Shown in pieces: positions 32,802 through 42,900 of a stretch of DNA of 64,000 nt. The notes under the pieces were generated by a model. The model saw only the letters and a list, made by a program, of their open reading frames with translations. It had not been told where the DNA came from and searched no databases. This DNA is from CAWHMS01 sp963830495 (GTDB lineage Bacteria; Actinomycetota; Actinomycetes; Propionibacteriales; Nocardioidaceae), in contig CAWHMS010000002.1 of NCBI GenBank assembly GCA_963830495.1, positions 1,054,001-1,118,000 of the forward strand, read 5' to 3'. Position numbers and translations under genes: made by a program. The stretch's first letter is position 1. Every line of letters starts with the position of its first letter.

Positions 32802-34464
32802 CTGTCGTCGTCCGTGGATAGGCGATCTCCGGGTCGGTGAGGACGTTGACGACGTACGGCGCAACGGCGGCGAATGCGCGGTCGAGTGCCGGTCCAATAC
32901 CGCCTGGCGACGTGACGGTCTCTCCGTCGGCGCCCAGCGCGCGGGCCACCTCGTCGTACCGGGTCCCCGGAGCGAGGTCGGCGGCCACGTCGTACCCGTA
33001 CAGCATCCGCATCGGGTGCTTCTCGAGCCCCCACGCGGAGTTGTTGCCGACCACGATCACGACGGGCAGGTCGTGTCGCACCAGGGTGTCTACGTCCATG
33101 AGCGACATGCCCGCCGCCCCGTCACCGAGCAGCAGCACGACCTGAGCCGAGGGCCGGGCGATGCGGGCGCCGATCGCAGCGCCGAGCCCGGCTCCCAGGC
33201 ACCCATAGGGACCGGGGTCGAGCCAACAGCCCGGCCTGGCCGGCTCGATGAACTTCCCGGCGAACGACACGAAGTCGCCGCCGTCGCCGATCACCACCGC
33301 GTCGTCGCTCAGCCGGGGAGTGAGCTCTCCGTAGATGCGAGCGGGGTGGATGGGATCGACATCGGCCGCCAACATGGCCAGATCCCGCTCTGCGGTGGCA
33401 GTCGCAGTGTTACGGAGCAGCTCGGTCCAGGCCGACCAGTCCGGCCGCCGGGGCTGCTGCTCGAATCCCGCCCGGAGTGCGTCGAGCACCAGCGTGAGGT
33501 CTCCGTGGGACGAGGCCGCTAGCGAGGCGTGCTGCGACAACTGGCCCTTGGAGTCGGCGACATGCACCACGGCCGCGGGCGGCGCGCCCTCCTTGCCGCC
33601 GAAGGATCCGTAGCCAAGCCGGAAATCGAGCGGCGTACCCACCACCACGGCGAGGTCACAGCGACCGAAGGCGACCGACCGCGCCCTGGTCGCGAGCCTG
33701 GCGTGTCCGCGCGGGATCACGCCTCGGCCCATCCCGTTGGTGACCACCGGCAGCCCCGCCGAATCCACCAGCCGCAGTGCGGCCTCCTCCGCGCCGTCGC
33801 TCCACACGTCACCGCCGAGCACGAGGACCGGTCTCCGAGACTCGCCGAGGAGTGTGACGATCCGGGCGAGCGCGTCGCCGTCGGGCTCCTGGCGCACGCG
33901 CACCGGTGCCGCCGGCAGCCGGGTCGTCGTACGGGAGAAGAGCTGGTCCATGGGGACGTCGAGAAAGGTCGGGCCGCGATGCGGCTGACCGGCGACGGTG
34001 AAGGCCTCGTCGATCCGCTCGGCGATGTGGGCGACGTCTGACACCGTGCCGGCGAGCTTGGTCAGGTTGGCGACGATGGGTGGATGGTCCAGCTCCTGGA
34101 GGCTGCCCGCACCCCAGCGCTGCGTCGGCGCGCGACCGCCGAGCACCACGAGGGGGCTGCCGCTGAAGCTCGCCTGCGCCATCGGGCTGACGCCGTTGGT
34201 GACGCCGGGTCCTGCCGTCAGCACCGCCAGGCCGGGAGTCCGGGTCAGCTTTCCGGTCGCCTCCGCGGCGAAGACTGCTGATGGCTCGTGCCGTACGTCG
34301 ACCAGCCGCATCGGTGGGTCCGCCTTGACCGCGCCGTCGTAGAGCGGGAAGACATGGGCACCGGAGAGCGTGAACATGGTCTCGACGCCATGGCGGCGGG
34401 CGACCGAGACGGCGTGGTCGCCGCCGTGTCCCTCACGCTCGTTGCTGCTCTGGCCCTCGGTCAT
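32794..34464 (-). CDS. ilvG: ThDP-dependent acetolactate synthase-like enzyme (IlvG type)
   Basis: 556 residues with the three domains of the ThDP superfamily: RHEPSAVFAAEATGK with the catalytic Glu of the Pyr domain, a middle domain (RRPVLVLGGDVWSDG), and the PP domain GDGAAGMSLMDVDTLVRHDLP (GDG...N site). It closely resembles mycobacterial IlvG, whose role in valine/isoleucine synthesis is not certain; no regulatory subunit gene is near. A TAGCCT box lies six bases before the ATG. Confidence 0.85.
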   Translation of the reverse strand: MTEGQSSNEREGHGGDHAVSVARRHGVETMFTLSGAHVFPLYDGAVKADPPMRLVDVRHEPSAVFAAEATGKLTRTPGLAVLTAGPGVTNGVSPMAQASFSGSPLVVLGGRAPTQRWGAGSLQELDHPPIVANLTKLAGTVSDVAHIAERIDEAFTVAGQPHRGPTFLDVPMDQLFSRTTTRLPAAPVRVRQEPDGDALARIVTLLGESRRPVLVLGGDVWSDGAEEAALRLVDSAGLPVVTNGMGRGVIPRGHARLATRARSVAFGRCDLAVVVGTPLDFRLGYGSFGGKEGAPPAAVVHVADSKGQLSQHASLAASSHGDLTLVLDALRAGFEQQPRRPDWSAWTELLRNTATATAERDLAMLAADVDPIHPARIYGELTPRLSDDAVVIGDGGDFVSFAGKFIEPARPGCWLDPGPYGCLGAGLGAAIGARIARPSAQVVLLLGDGAAGMSLMDVDTLVRHDLPVVIVVGNNSAWGLEKHPMRMLYGYDVAADLAPGTRYDEVARALGADGETVTSPGGIGPALDRAFAAVAPYVVNVLTDPEIAYPRTTTGV

Positions 34465-35350
34465 GGGCCAAGGCTACGGGTGAGTAGAGCCACGGAGTGA
34501 AGCGGGGAATTGCACGCAACAGAGCCAGCAACATGTCGGCCCGACAGTCCGGGGGCTCGGTGAACGACAGCGTCGAGTCGACGGGTGACACACCGATGGC
34601 CAGGTGAGCGTGCAGGGCGCGGAGGTAGTGGGACGTGTTGCGCGCCTCGGCTGTCGGCCAGCGCGGTGCGCGGACCCGGCGCCGCGGCGACAGCCCGACT
34701 GCCAGCTGCTCGACCCAGACGTCGAGCTGCTCGGCGGGCAGCAGGTTGCGCTGCAGGAGGGTCAGGGTGGCCGCGGCCAGCCGATCGTCCTCGCCGTCGA
34801 CGAAGACGCTGTCCGCATGGGTGAGCAGCCGCTCGGCGATGACGTCGAGCAGCACCTGGACATGCAGGGCGGTCAGGTGGCGGGAGGCGCCGAGCACCCC
34901 GACCAGGTCGGCGCCGTGGGCGATCGTGTGCGCCCATCCCTTGGTGTCCACCCAGCCGCGCACGTCGCGCTCTCGCGTGTACCAGCTGATCGCACGATCC
35001 GCCCATCCCAGCACGACGTCGACAGGCAGCAGCTGCGCCCGGTTGTCACGGTCGATGCACTCGGCGAGGATCAGAGCAGAGAAGCTGCGTCGAAAGACGG
35101 TGTCATCGCCGTTGCCACCCAGGCCCACCTTGAGCCCGCCCGCGATCGAGTCTCCGAAGCTCACCAGCAGGTCGTCGTACACCCCTTCGGAGATCCAGGT
35201 CGCGAGCACCGGATAGGCGATCTCGTCCCGCTCGAGGGGGTCGAGCGACCCCAACATGGTGACCAGCTCTGCGGTCAGCTCGTTGAGCGGTCGTTCGTCC
35301 GGGACCGCCATATCCGAGGCAAGCACGTGCTGCCAGAAGTCCACGGGCAT
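34433..35350 (-). CDS. DUF2785 domain protein
   Basis: 305 residues, soluble and mostly helical. WISEGVYDDLLVSFGDSIAG, RSFSALILAECIDRDN, WYTRERDVRGWVDTKGWAHT and IAHGADLVGVLG are typical of DUF2785, a family of unknown function. GAGG lies nine bases before the ATG chosen. Its end overlaps the ilvG start by 32 bases on the same strand. Confidence 0.82.
   Translation of the reverse strand: MPVDFWQHVLASDMAVPDERPLNELTAELVTMLGSLDPLERDEIAYPVLATWISEGVYDDLLVSFGDSIAGGLKVGLGGNGDDTVFRRSFSALILAECIDRDNRAQLLPVDVVLGWADRAISWYTRERDVRGWVDTKGWAHTIAHGADLVGVLGASRHLTALHVQVLLDVIAERLLTHADSVFVDGEDDRLAAATLTLLQRNLLPAEQLDVWVEQLAVGLSPRRRVRAPRWPTAEARNTSHYLRALHAHLAIGVSPVDSTLSFTEPPDCRADMLLALLRAIPRFTPWLYSPVALAHDRGPEQQRA
34471..34476 (-). 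promoter_or_regulatory. -10 box for leaderless ilvG start
   Basis: TAGCCT on the minus strand exactly six bases before the ATG at 34464. It lies within the end of the upstream DUF2785 gene. Confidence 0.55.
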
Positions 35351-35448
35351 GCGGCCCATCCTCGCACACGGCCGGCGGCCTCCGTCGCCCTCCCGCGGGC
35401 TGCCGGCGACGCCACGACAACATCGCAGGACACGCCCCAAAGTTGCCT

Positions 35449-35454
35449 TAGAGT
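35449..35454 (+). promoter_or_regulatory. -10 box for leaderless pdtaS start
   Basis: TAGAGT followed by seven bases and the GTG at 35462. Confidence 0.5.
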
Positions 35455-35461
35455 CGCTGTC

Positions 35462-36931
35462 GTGCCCACCCTCAACGACGTCGTCCGGGGCTACACCGAC
35501 CTGGGTTCGGATGACCTCGATTGGCTGCACCTGCTCATCTCCGACTGGCAGATCATCGCTGACCTGTCGTTCGCGGACCTGCTGCTGTGGCTGCCTGGCC
35601 GGGAGGCGAACGGCTTCTGGTGCGGTGCGCAGATGCGGCCGACCACCGGGCCGACCGCCTTTCTGGACGACATGGTGGGCGCGTTCGTGCCGTTGGGACG
35701 ACGGCCGTTGCTGGACGCGGCGTACGAGCAGGGGAGGATCGTGCGCGAGGGCGACCCCGAGTGGCGCGACGACGTGCCGGTGCGGGTGGAGACGATCCCG
35801 GTACGGCGCTCCGACGCCATCCTCGGAATCATCGCGCGGAGCACCAACCTGCTCGGGGTCCGCACGCCCAGTCGGCTGGAGCTCTCGTATCTCCAGACCG
35901 CGAGCGATCTCACCCGGATGATCAGCGAGGGCAGGTTTCCCCAACCGGCCGGCCAACGGCGCGATCTGTCCGCGTCACCGAGGGTCGGCGACGGGTTCGT
36001 GCGGACCAACGCCGCCGGCGTCGTCACCTACGCGAGTCCGAACGCCCAGTCGTCGTACCGGCGGCTGGGGCTGGCTGGCGATCTCGTCGGCGAACCCTTC
36101 CTGGCCACCACCCAACTGCTGCTGCCGCCGACCCGAAGTGCCGTCGACGAGGCGTTGCCGGTGACGTTGTCGGGGGAGCATCCACGCGAGGTGGAGTTCG
36201 GGACAGCCGAGACCACCGTGTTCGCGCGGGTGATCCCGCTCCAACCGGGAGGTGAGCCCTCCGGAGCGCTGGTGCTGCTGCGCGACGTGACCGAGCTGCG
36301 CACGCGTGAGCGCGAGCTGCTGACCAAGGACGCCACGATCCGCGAGATCCACCATCGGGTGAAGAACAACCTGCAGACCGTCGCGGCGCTCCTCCGGCTG
36401 CAGGCGCGTCGGATCGACGTACCCGAGGCTCGCTCCTCGCTCGAGGAAGCCGTCCGCCGGGTGGGCACGATCGCGATCGTGCACGACACCTTGAGCCAAG
36501 CCTTCGAGGAGAGCGTCGCCTTCGACGAGATCTCCGACCGGCTGGCCTCTATGGTGTGCGAGGTCGCGTCCGGGGACGCCGAGGTCAGCACATCACGCGA
36601 CGGTTCGTTCGGTCAGCTGGCCGCCGATGTCGCCACCAGCCTCGCCATGGTGCTGACCGAGGTGATGCAGAACGCCGTCGAGCACGGCTTCGCTGACCGG
36701 CCCGGTCACTTGCTGGTGCGAGTACGTCGGCTGGCGGGTCGGTTGGAGGTCAGCGTCGAGGACGACGGGGCGGGGCTGCCGGTCGGCTTCGACCCGATCA
36801 CGTCAGGCAACCTGGGACTCTCGATCGTGCGGACCTTGGTCGAGTCCGAGCTCGGAGGGCTCATCGTGATCGGACCGAGCCTGACAGGAGGCACCCGGGT
36901 CGACCTCGATCTGCCCCTGGTGACGAGCTGA
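35462..36931 (+). CDS. pdtaS: Sensor histidine kinase PdtaS
   Basis: 489 residues, no membrane segment. Residues ~1-150 form a GAF-like domain, ~175-285 a PAS domain (GFVRTNAAGVVTYASPNAQS), then a HisKA_2 dimer domain with IHHRVKNNLQTVAALL (phospho-His297) and an ATPase domain (EVMQNAVEHGF, VEDDGAGLP, LGLSIVRTLV). The same order next to a divergent whiB1 is found in Mycobacterium, where PdtaS signals to the RNA-binding ANTAR regulator PdtaR. No pdtaR lies in the window. Confidence 0.92.
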   Translation: MPTLNDVVRGYTDLGSDDLDWLHLLISDWQIIADLSFADLLLWLPGREANGFWCGAQMRPTTGPTAFLDDMVGAFVPLGRRPLLDAAYEQGRIVREGDPEWRDDVPVRVETIPVRRSDAILGIIARSTNLLGVRTPSRLELSYLQTASDLTRMISEGRFPQPAGQRRDLSASPRVGDGFVRTNAAGVVTYASPNAQSSYRRLGLAGDLVGEPFLATTQLLLPPTRSAVDEALPVTLSGEHPREVEFGTAETTVFARVIPLQPGGEPSGALVLLRDVTELRTRERELLTKDATIREIHHRVKNNLQTVAALLRLQARRIDVPEARSSLEEAVRRVGTIAIVHDTLSQAFEESVAFDEISDRLASMVCEVASGDAEVSTSRDGSFGQLAADVATSLAMVLTEVMQNAVEHGFADRPGHLLVRVRRLAGRLEVSVEDDGAGLPVGFDPITSGNLGLSIVRTLVESELGGLIVIGPSLTGGTRVDLDLPLVTS

Positions 36932-36972
36932 GCCCTGCATACAGGCTCCCCTGCCCGGCTGATTCTGCGTCG

Positions 36973-37221
36973 TCAGGCCTTGACCCGTGCGCGGGCGCGG
37001 CGACGCTTGAGGGCACGGCGCTCGTCTTCGGACATGCCGCCCCACACCCCGTGGTCCTGACCTGCCTCGAGTGCCCACGCCAGGCACTGCTCACGCACGT
37101 CACAACGTCGGCACACCTGCTTGGCCTCCTCGATCTGGAGGATGGCCGGACCGGTGTTGCCGATCGGGAAGAACAGCTCCGGGTCCTCGTCGAGGCATGC
37201 AGAGCGGTGGCGCCAATCCAT
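36973..37221 (-). CDS. whiB1: WhiB-family iron-sulfur regulator WhiB1
   Basis: 82 residues with the four cluster Cys (Cys9, Cys37, Cys40, Cys46; VCRRCDVREQCL), the GVWGG turn and a basic C-terminal tail (RRALKRRRARARVKA) for DNA binding. The [4Fe-4S] cluster reacts with NO, and WhiB1 binds SigA. Position beside pdtaS matches mycobacteria. A CRP-like dyad lies about 77 bases upstream of the start. Confidence 0.94.
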   Translation of the reverse strand: MDWRHRSACLDEDPELFFPIGNTGPAILQIEEAKQVCRRCDVREQCLAWALEAGQDHGVWGGMSEDERRALKRRRARARVKA

Positions 37222-37286
37222 GGCGTCTGACTCCTGTTCGCGTCCTGGGGTCGTGGCGGGTGGTCACCATCCGTGCCAGCCGACGT

Positions 37287-37310
37287 GCTTCGTGAACCGC
37301 TTCACGAAGC
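37287..37310. promoter_or_regulatory. CRP/GlxR-like palindrome upstream of whiB1
   Basis: GCTTCGTGAA and TTCACGAAGC form a perfect 10-bp dyad around four bases. The core GTGA-N6-TCAC (37292-37305) is that of CRP-family sites. Mycobacterial whiB1 is a known CRP target, so this is a likely activator site. Confidence 0.7.
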
Positions 37311-37460
37311 CTCACGCCTCTCGAGGCTGCGACGGCGTTGGGTTGACTGGGCACGGCACAGCGCGTCCACAGACGATCGTCGCAAGAGATAGCCCGGCAC
37401 ACAACCCCTGGCACCCTGTCGCGTTGCTCACAGGTGCCAGGTGAGCTGGTGGCACCTGAC

Positions 37461-37466
37461 TACGCT
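37461..37466 (+). promoter_or_regulatory. -10 box for leaderless start at 37473
   Basis: TACGCT followed by exactly six bases and GTG. Confidence 0.55.
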
Positions 37467-37472
37467 GGCCCG

Positions 37473-37880
37473 GTGACCCGCTCCCCGACCACGGTCGTCG
37501 TCGCCGCCGTCATCGTGCTGGTGGAGGCGTTGGCGGTCGCCGGTTTCGCCGTCGTCGAGCTGGTGAGCCTGGATCCCGACCGGCCGAGCGTTGCTCTGAC
37601 GAGCGGGGCCTTCTTCATGCTCTACGCGGTGCTGCTCGCCTTCGCCTCGCGAGCACTGCTGCGGCTGCAGACGTGGAGTCGCAGCATGATCGTGATGGCT
37701 CAGGTGATCCAGCTCGCCGTCGGCTGGAGCTTCTACGGCGGGGACACCCGGATCGTGACGTGGGCCCTCGCCATCCCTGCCCTGGCGGTGCTGGCCCTGG
37801 TGCTCTCGCCGCCCACGACCCAGGCCCTCTTCGGAGAGTCCGACCGGGGCGACGAGAGCGCCAGTGACCAACGGTCGTGA
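37473..37880 (+). CDS. Small four-helix membrane protein
   Basis: 135 residues with four hydrophobic helices: VVVAAVIVLVEALAVAGF, SGAFFMLYAVLLAFASRALL, MIVMAQVIQLAVGWSF and WALAIPALAVLALVL. It resembles small conserved actinobacterial integral membrane proteins of unknown function. The GTG is set by the -10 box six bases before it. It ends exactly where sodN ends on the other strand. Confidence 0.75.
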   Translation: MTRSPTTVVVAAVIVLVEALAVAGFAVVELVSLDPDRPSVALTSGAFFMLYAVLLAFASRALLRLQTWSRSMIVMAQVIQLAVGWSFYGGDTRIVTWALAIPALAVLALVLSPPTTQALFGESDRGDESASDQRS

Positions 37881-38282
37881 TCAGCTCTTCTTCGTCTCCG
37901 CGAAGATCGCGGCGATCTCGTCGATCTTGGCGAGCAGCTCGTCGGCCTTACCCGCGTCCATGGCGTCCTTGGTGCCGGCAGCCCCGGCCAGCTTGGTGGC
38001 CTCGTTGAAGAGCGTGTGCAGCTGCGGGTACTTCTCGAAGTGCGGCGGCTTGAAGTAGTCGGTCCACAGCACCCACAGATGGTGCTTGACCAGCTCCGAA
38101 CGCTGCTCCTTGATGAGGATGGCGCGAGTGCGGAAGTCCGGGTCGTCGTTGTCGGCGACCTTGCCGATGATGGCCTTGACCGACTCCGCCTCGATGCGTG
38201 CCTGAGCGGGGTCGTAGACACCGCAGGGCAAGTCACAGTGGGCGGAGACGTCGATGGTGCGGGCAAGCAGTCGTGCCAGCAT
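37881..38282 (-). CDS. sodN: Superoxide dismutase, nickel type
   Basis: 133 residues. A 14-residue pro-peptide is followed by the nickel hook HCDLPCGVYDPAQARIEAES; after cleavage before His15 the new N-terminal His and Cys16/Cys20 bind nickel. FRTRAILIKEQRSELVKHHL and WTDYFKPPHFEKYP are also conserved. It destroys superoxide in the cytoplasm. AGAAAGGA precedes the ATG. Its maturation protease is encoded divergently 100 bases away. Confidence 0.96.
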   Translation of the reverse strand: MLARLLARTIDVSAHCDLPCGVYDPAQARIEAESVKAIIGKVADNDDPDFRTRAILIKEQRSELVKHHLWVLWTDYFKPPHFEKYPQLHTLFNEATKLAGAAGTKDAMDAGKADELLAKIDEIAAIFAETKKS

Positions 38283-38382
38283 CGTTGGTCCTTTCTCTGG
38301 TGGGACGAGGGACGTGTTGTCAGACTAGTGCTGCCGTAGCAGTTCCCCCATTGATGCCGATGACACCTGACGCGAGGTACGC

Positions 38383-38727
38383 ATGCCGTTGCCCTGGGGC
38401 GTGGCGGTCGTCCGCGGAAGGTCGATGGAGCCCACTCTTCGCGAGGGCGATCGGCTGCTCGTGCGGCACGGCGCTGCCCCCACGGTGGGCAGGCTCGCCG
38501 TCGTCCTGCTGCCCGGACGGCCGCTGGCAGTGAAGCGCGTCACGCGCCGTACGCCGGAAGGGTGGTGGGTCGAGCGGGACAACCCGGCCGAGGGCGTGGA
38601 CTCGTGGCTGGTGGGGGCCGTGCCCGACGAGGCCGTGGTCGCGCGGGTGGTGCTGCGGTTGTGGCCGGTACGGCGTGGGCTGCGGTTGGGCCAGGGCCGA
38701 GGGGCCGGGTGGCGAGGCGACCACTAG
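38383..38727 (+). CDS. sodX: Nickel-type superoxide dismutase maturation protease
   Basis: 114 residues of the S24/S26 signal-peptidase-like family. RGRSMEPTLREGDRLLVRH carries the catalytic Ser, and LLPGRPLAVKRVTRR the Lys. It lacks a membrane anchor, as expected for the enzyme that removes the SodN pro-peptide. Divergent from sodN. Confidence 0.9.
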   Translation: MPLPWGVAVVRGRSMEPTLREGDRLLVRHGAAPTVGRLAVVLLPGRPLAVKRVTRRTPEGWWVERDNPAEGVDSWLVGAVPDEAVVARVVLRLWPVRRGLRLGQGRGAGWRGDH

Positions 38728-38730
38728 GGT
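38725..38730 (+). promoter_or_regulatory. -10 box for leaderless start at 38737
   Basis: TAGGGT followed by exactly six bases and GTG; it overlaps the sodX stop. Confidence 0.6.
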
Positions 38731-38736
38731 GGCTGC

Positions 38737-39705
38737 GTGTTCGCGGCATATGCGGAATCTCTGAACCCTGCAGCCCCTCTCGACGGCCTCGTGCTCGGGG
38801 ACCGTCCCGAGCCGGATGTGCCGACCGGGTGGACCACCGTCACGGTCAAGGCGACGGCGCTGAACCACCACGACGTGTGGTCGCTTCGCGGTGTCGGCCT
38901 GCCGGCGGAGAGGCTGCCGATGATCCTGGGCTGCGACGCGGCAGGGATCGACTCCGACGGCAACGACGTCGTGGTCCACGCGGTCATCAGCGACCCGCAG
39001 TGGACCGGCGACGAGACGGTCGACCCCGGGCGCTCCCTGCTCTCCGAGCGTTACCAGGGCACGATGGCCGAGCGAGTTGCCGTGCCGGCGCGCAACGTGG
39101 TGCCGAAGCCGGCCGCCCTGAGCTTCGAGGAGGCGGCCTGCCTCCCCACGGCGTGGCTGACGGCGTACCGGATGCTCTTCACCCAGGCGGGCGTGCAGCC
39201 CGGCGACAGCGTCCTCGTGCAGGGTGCCGGCGGCGGCGTCGCCACGGCGCTCGTCGCGCTCGCCAGCACCGCCGGGATGCGGGTGTACGTGACCAGCCGC
39301 GACGAGGCCAAGCGGGCGCGTGCGCTCGAGCTCGGGGCCGCGGAGGCCTTCGAGCCGGGAGCCCGGCTGCCGCACCGGGTGGATGCGGTGATGGAGACCG
39401 TGGGCGCTGCCACCTGGAGCCACTCGATGAAGGCGCTCCGGCCCGGAGGCACCGTGGTGGTCTCGGGTACGACGTCGGGACCCGACCCGGACAACGCCGA
39501 GCTCAGGCGGATCTTCTTCCTCCAGCTGCGGGTGCAGGGCTCGACCATGGGAACGCAGGCGGAGCTGCGCAAGCTGGTGCAGTTCATGGACGTCGCCGGG
39601 GTGCGACCGGTGATCGACCGCGTCCTGCCCCTGGACAAGGCACGTGACGGGTTCGCAGCGATGGCGGACGGCGACCTGTTCGGCAAGGTCGTCTTCACCC
39701 TCTGA
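38737..39705 (+). CDS. Zinc-binding-type alcohol dehydrogenase / quinone oxidoreductase (MDR family)
   Basis: 322 residues. The GroES-like N-terminal half (LNHHDVWSLRGVGLPAERLP, LGCDAAGI) is followed by a Rossmann fold with VQGAGGGVATALVALA. The pair of zinc ligands of true alcohol dehydrogenases is not evident, so it is probably a zinc-free quinone/enone reductase using NADPH. Substrate unknown. Confidence 0.88.
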   Translation: MFAAYAESLNPAAPLDGLVLGDRPEPDVPTGWTTVTVKATALNHHDVWSLRGVGLPAERLPMILGCDAAGIDSDGNDVVVHAVISDPQWTGDETVDPGRSLLSERYQGTMAERVAVPARNVVPKPAALSFEEAACLPTAWLTAYRMLFTQAGVQPGDSVLVQGAGGGVATALVALASTAGMRVYVTSRDEAKRARALELGAAEAFEPGARLPHRVDAVMETVGAATWSHSMKALRPGGTVVVSGTTSGPDPDNAELRRIFFLQLRVQGSTMGTQAELRKLVQFMDVAGVRPVIDRVLPLDKARDGFAAMADGDLFGKVVFTL

Positions 39706-39738
39706 CGCCGCATCCTCTGTGCGTCGCCGCCCGGCGCG

Positions 39739-39915
39739 TTAGTCGTCGTCGTCCTCGAGCCGGGCGAGCCAGGTGGCCAGTCGCTCGACGGGGATCTCGA
39801 ACTCCGGATGGAGATCGACGAACTCTTGCAGCCGCTCCGCCAGCCAGGCGAGGCTGACGTCTTCCTCGCCGCGGCGCGCGGCCAGCTCCTCGATGCCGCG
39901 GTCGGTGAAGTACAT
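39739..39915 (-). CDS. DUF6104 family small protein
   Basis: 58 residues: starts MYFTDRGIEELAARRGEE, continues VSLAWLAERLQEFVDLHPEF and ends in a run of Asp. This small acidic protein is conserved in actinobacteria, often right after kgd, as here (22 bases downstream, same strand). Function unknown; the constant linkage hints at a role with the oxoglutarate enzyme. Confidence 0.85.
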   Translation of the reverse strand: MYFTDRGIEELAARRGEEDVSLAWLAERLQEFVDLHPEFEIPVERLATWLARLEDDDD

Positions 39916-39937
39916 GGTGTGGGCGGGTGCCGCGGGT

Positions 39938-42900
39938 CTAGGCGAAGGCCTGCTCGAGCAGCGCTTTGAGCTCGGCCTGGTGCACCGATGCCTGACCGAC
40001 GGACGGCGCCGCCGACTCGTCCCGGGATACCCGGTTGAACGGGATGCCGCCGAGCTCGAGAGCCATGTTGAGCTTCATGTGCGGCCAGGGACCCATGTTG
40101 GCCGGTTCGTCCTGCACCCAGCGGATCTCCTCGAGGTTCGGGTACTTCCCCATTTCGGCTCGGACTTCCTCGACCGGTCGCGGGTAGAGCTGCTCCAGCC
40201 TGGCAATCGCCGTACGCGGCTCGTCGCCCTCCCGCTGCCTGCGCTCGTTGAGGAGGTCCCAGGTGATCCGGCCCGAGCAGAGCACGAGATGACGGACGGC
40301 GTCGGCGTCGGGCACGTCGTCACCGATGACGGGGCGGAAGGCCCCGTCGGTGAAGTCGGCCGGCTGCGATGCGGCGTCCTTGCGCTTGAGCATCGACTTC
40401 GGGGTGAAGACGATCAGCGGACGGTGCTCGCGGTCGAGCGAGTGGTGCCGCAGCAGGTGGAAGTAGCTCGCCGGCGTCGAGGGCTGCGCCACGGTGAAGG
40501 CGTCGTCCGCGGCAAGCGTCAGGAAGCGCTCGATGCGGGCCGATGAGTGATCGGGGCCCTGGCCCTCGTAGCCGTGCGGCAGCAGCAGCACGACACCCGA
40601 CTGCTGGCCCCACTTGGCCTCTCCGGCCGAGATGAACTCGTCGATGATGATCTGGGCGCCGTTGACGAAGTCGCCGAACTGAGCCTCCCACAGGGTCAGC
40701 GCCTCGGGCCGAGCCACCGAGTATCCGTACTCGAAGCCCATGGCGGCGTACTCGCTCAGGAGTGAGTCGTAGATGTAGAACTGCGCCTGGTCCTCGCTCA
40801 GGTTCTGCAGCGGAGTCCATTCGGCAGCGGTACGACGGTCGATGATGGTGGCAAATCGCTGCACGAAGGTGCCGCGCCGTGAGTCCTGGCCCGCCAACCG
40901 CACTGGGCGTCCCTGCATGAGCAGAGAGCCGAAGGCGAGGATCTCGCCGGTGCCCCAGTCGATCGGCCCGTCGGTGATGGCGGCCGCCCGCCGCTGCAGC
41001 TGTGGCAACACCTTCGGGTGCACGGTGAAGCCTTCGGGGACCGTGACGTGCGCGTCGGAGATCCGCTTCAGCATCTCGCGCGAGATCGCAGTGGGGTGCT
41101 CGCCGGCGCCCTCCTTGGCGGGGTACTCCGGCACCGTGACGAAGGAGGCGACTCGGGCATCCTCCTTGCTGGCCTCGCGCACCTCGGCGAAGACCCGCTC
41201 GAGCTGCTGCTGGTAGTCCTTGAGCGCCGACTCCGCTTCCTCGACCGTGATGTCGCCACGGCCGATGAGCGCCTCGGTGTAGAGCTTGCGCACGGAGCGC
41301 TTCAGCTCGATCAGGTCGTACATCAGCGGCTGGGTGTACGACGGGTCGTCGCCTTCGTTGTGACCGCGCCTGCGGTAGCACACCAGGTCGATCACGACGT
41401 CCTGGTTGAACGCCTGTCGGTACTCGAAGGCGAGCCGTGCCACCCGGATGCATGCCTCCGGGTCGTCACCGTTGACGTGGAAGATGGGCGCCTGCACCAT
41501 TCGGGCCACGTCGGTGCAGTACAGCGAGGAGCGCGAAGCCGACGGAGACGTGGTGAAGCCGACCTGGTTGTTGACGACCAGGTGGATCGTGCCACCGGTG
41601 CGGTAGCCGCGGAGCTGGGAGAGGTTCAGCGTCTCGGCGACCACGCCCTGTCCGGCGAAGGCTGCATCCCCGTGCACGAGCAGCGGCAGCACGGGGAAGG
41701 CGGCACCCAGGTTGAGCAGATCCTGCTTGGCCCTGGCGATGCCCTCGAGAACGGGATCGACGGCCTCCAGGTGTGACGGGTTGGCTGCGACCGAGACCTT
41801 GATGCTGGACCCGTTCTCGGCCGTGAACTCGCCTTCGGCACCGAGGTGGTACTTGACGTCGCCGGAGCCCTGCACCGTGCGCGGGTCGATGTTGCCCTCG
41901 AACTCGCGGAAGATCTGGGAGTAGCTCTTGCCGACGATGTTGGCCAGCACGTTGAGCCGACCCCGGTGCGCCATGCCGATGCACACCTCGTCGAGGCCCT
42001 GGTCGGCGGCCGCCTCACAGATCTCGTCGATCAGCGGCACGGTGGTCTCGCCACCCTCGAGACTGAAGCGCTTCTGCCCGACGAACTTCGTCTGCAGGAA
42101 CGTCTCGAAGGCCTCGGCCTGGTTCAGCTTGTGCAGGATCCGCAGCTGCTCTTCACGCGGCGGCTTCTTGTGCGGGCGTTCGACTCGCTCCTGGATCCAG
42201 CGTCGCTGCTCCGGGTCCTGGATGTGCATGTACTCGATGCCCGTGGTGCGGCAGTAGGAGTCGCGCAGGATCCCGAGGATGTGGCGCAGCTTCATAAACC
42301 GGTGACCGCCGAAGTTGCCGGTGGCGAACTCTCGGTCCAGGTCCCACAGCGTGAGCCCGTGGCTCGTGACCTCGAGGTCGGGGTGGCTACGCTGGCGGTA
42401 CTCCAGCGGGTCGGTGTCGGCCATCATGTGACCGCGGACCCGGTAGGCGTGGATCATCTCCAGGATGCGGGCCTGCTTGCTGACCTCGTCCTCGTGGCTG
42501 GCCGAGATGTCGGCGGCCCAGCGGATCGGCTCGTAGGGGATCCGGAGCGCCCGGAAGATCTCGTCGTAGAAGCCGTCCTCGCCGAGCAGCAGCCGGTGCA
42601 GGCCGCGGAGGAACTCACCGGACTGGGCGCCCTGGATCACCCGGTGGTCATAGGTCGACGTGAGGGTCATGACCTTGCTGATCGCGTTGCGGGTGATCGT
42701 CTCCTCCGACGCGCCCTGGTACTCAGTCGGGAACTCCATCGCCCCTACGCCGATGATGCAGCCCTGGCCCGGACATCAACCGTGGCACCGAGTGGACGGT
42801 CCCGATGGTTCCGGGGTTGGTCAGGCTGACCGTGGTGCCCTGGAAGTCCTCGATGCCGAGCTTGTTGTCGCGGGTACGGCGTACGACGTCTTCGTACGCC

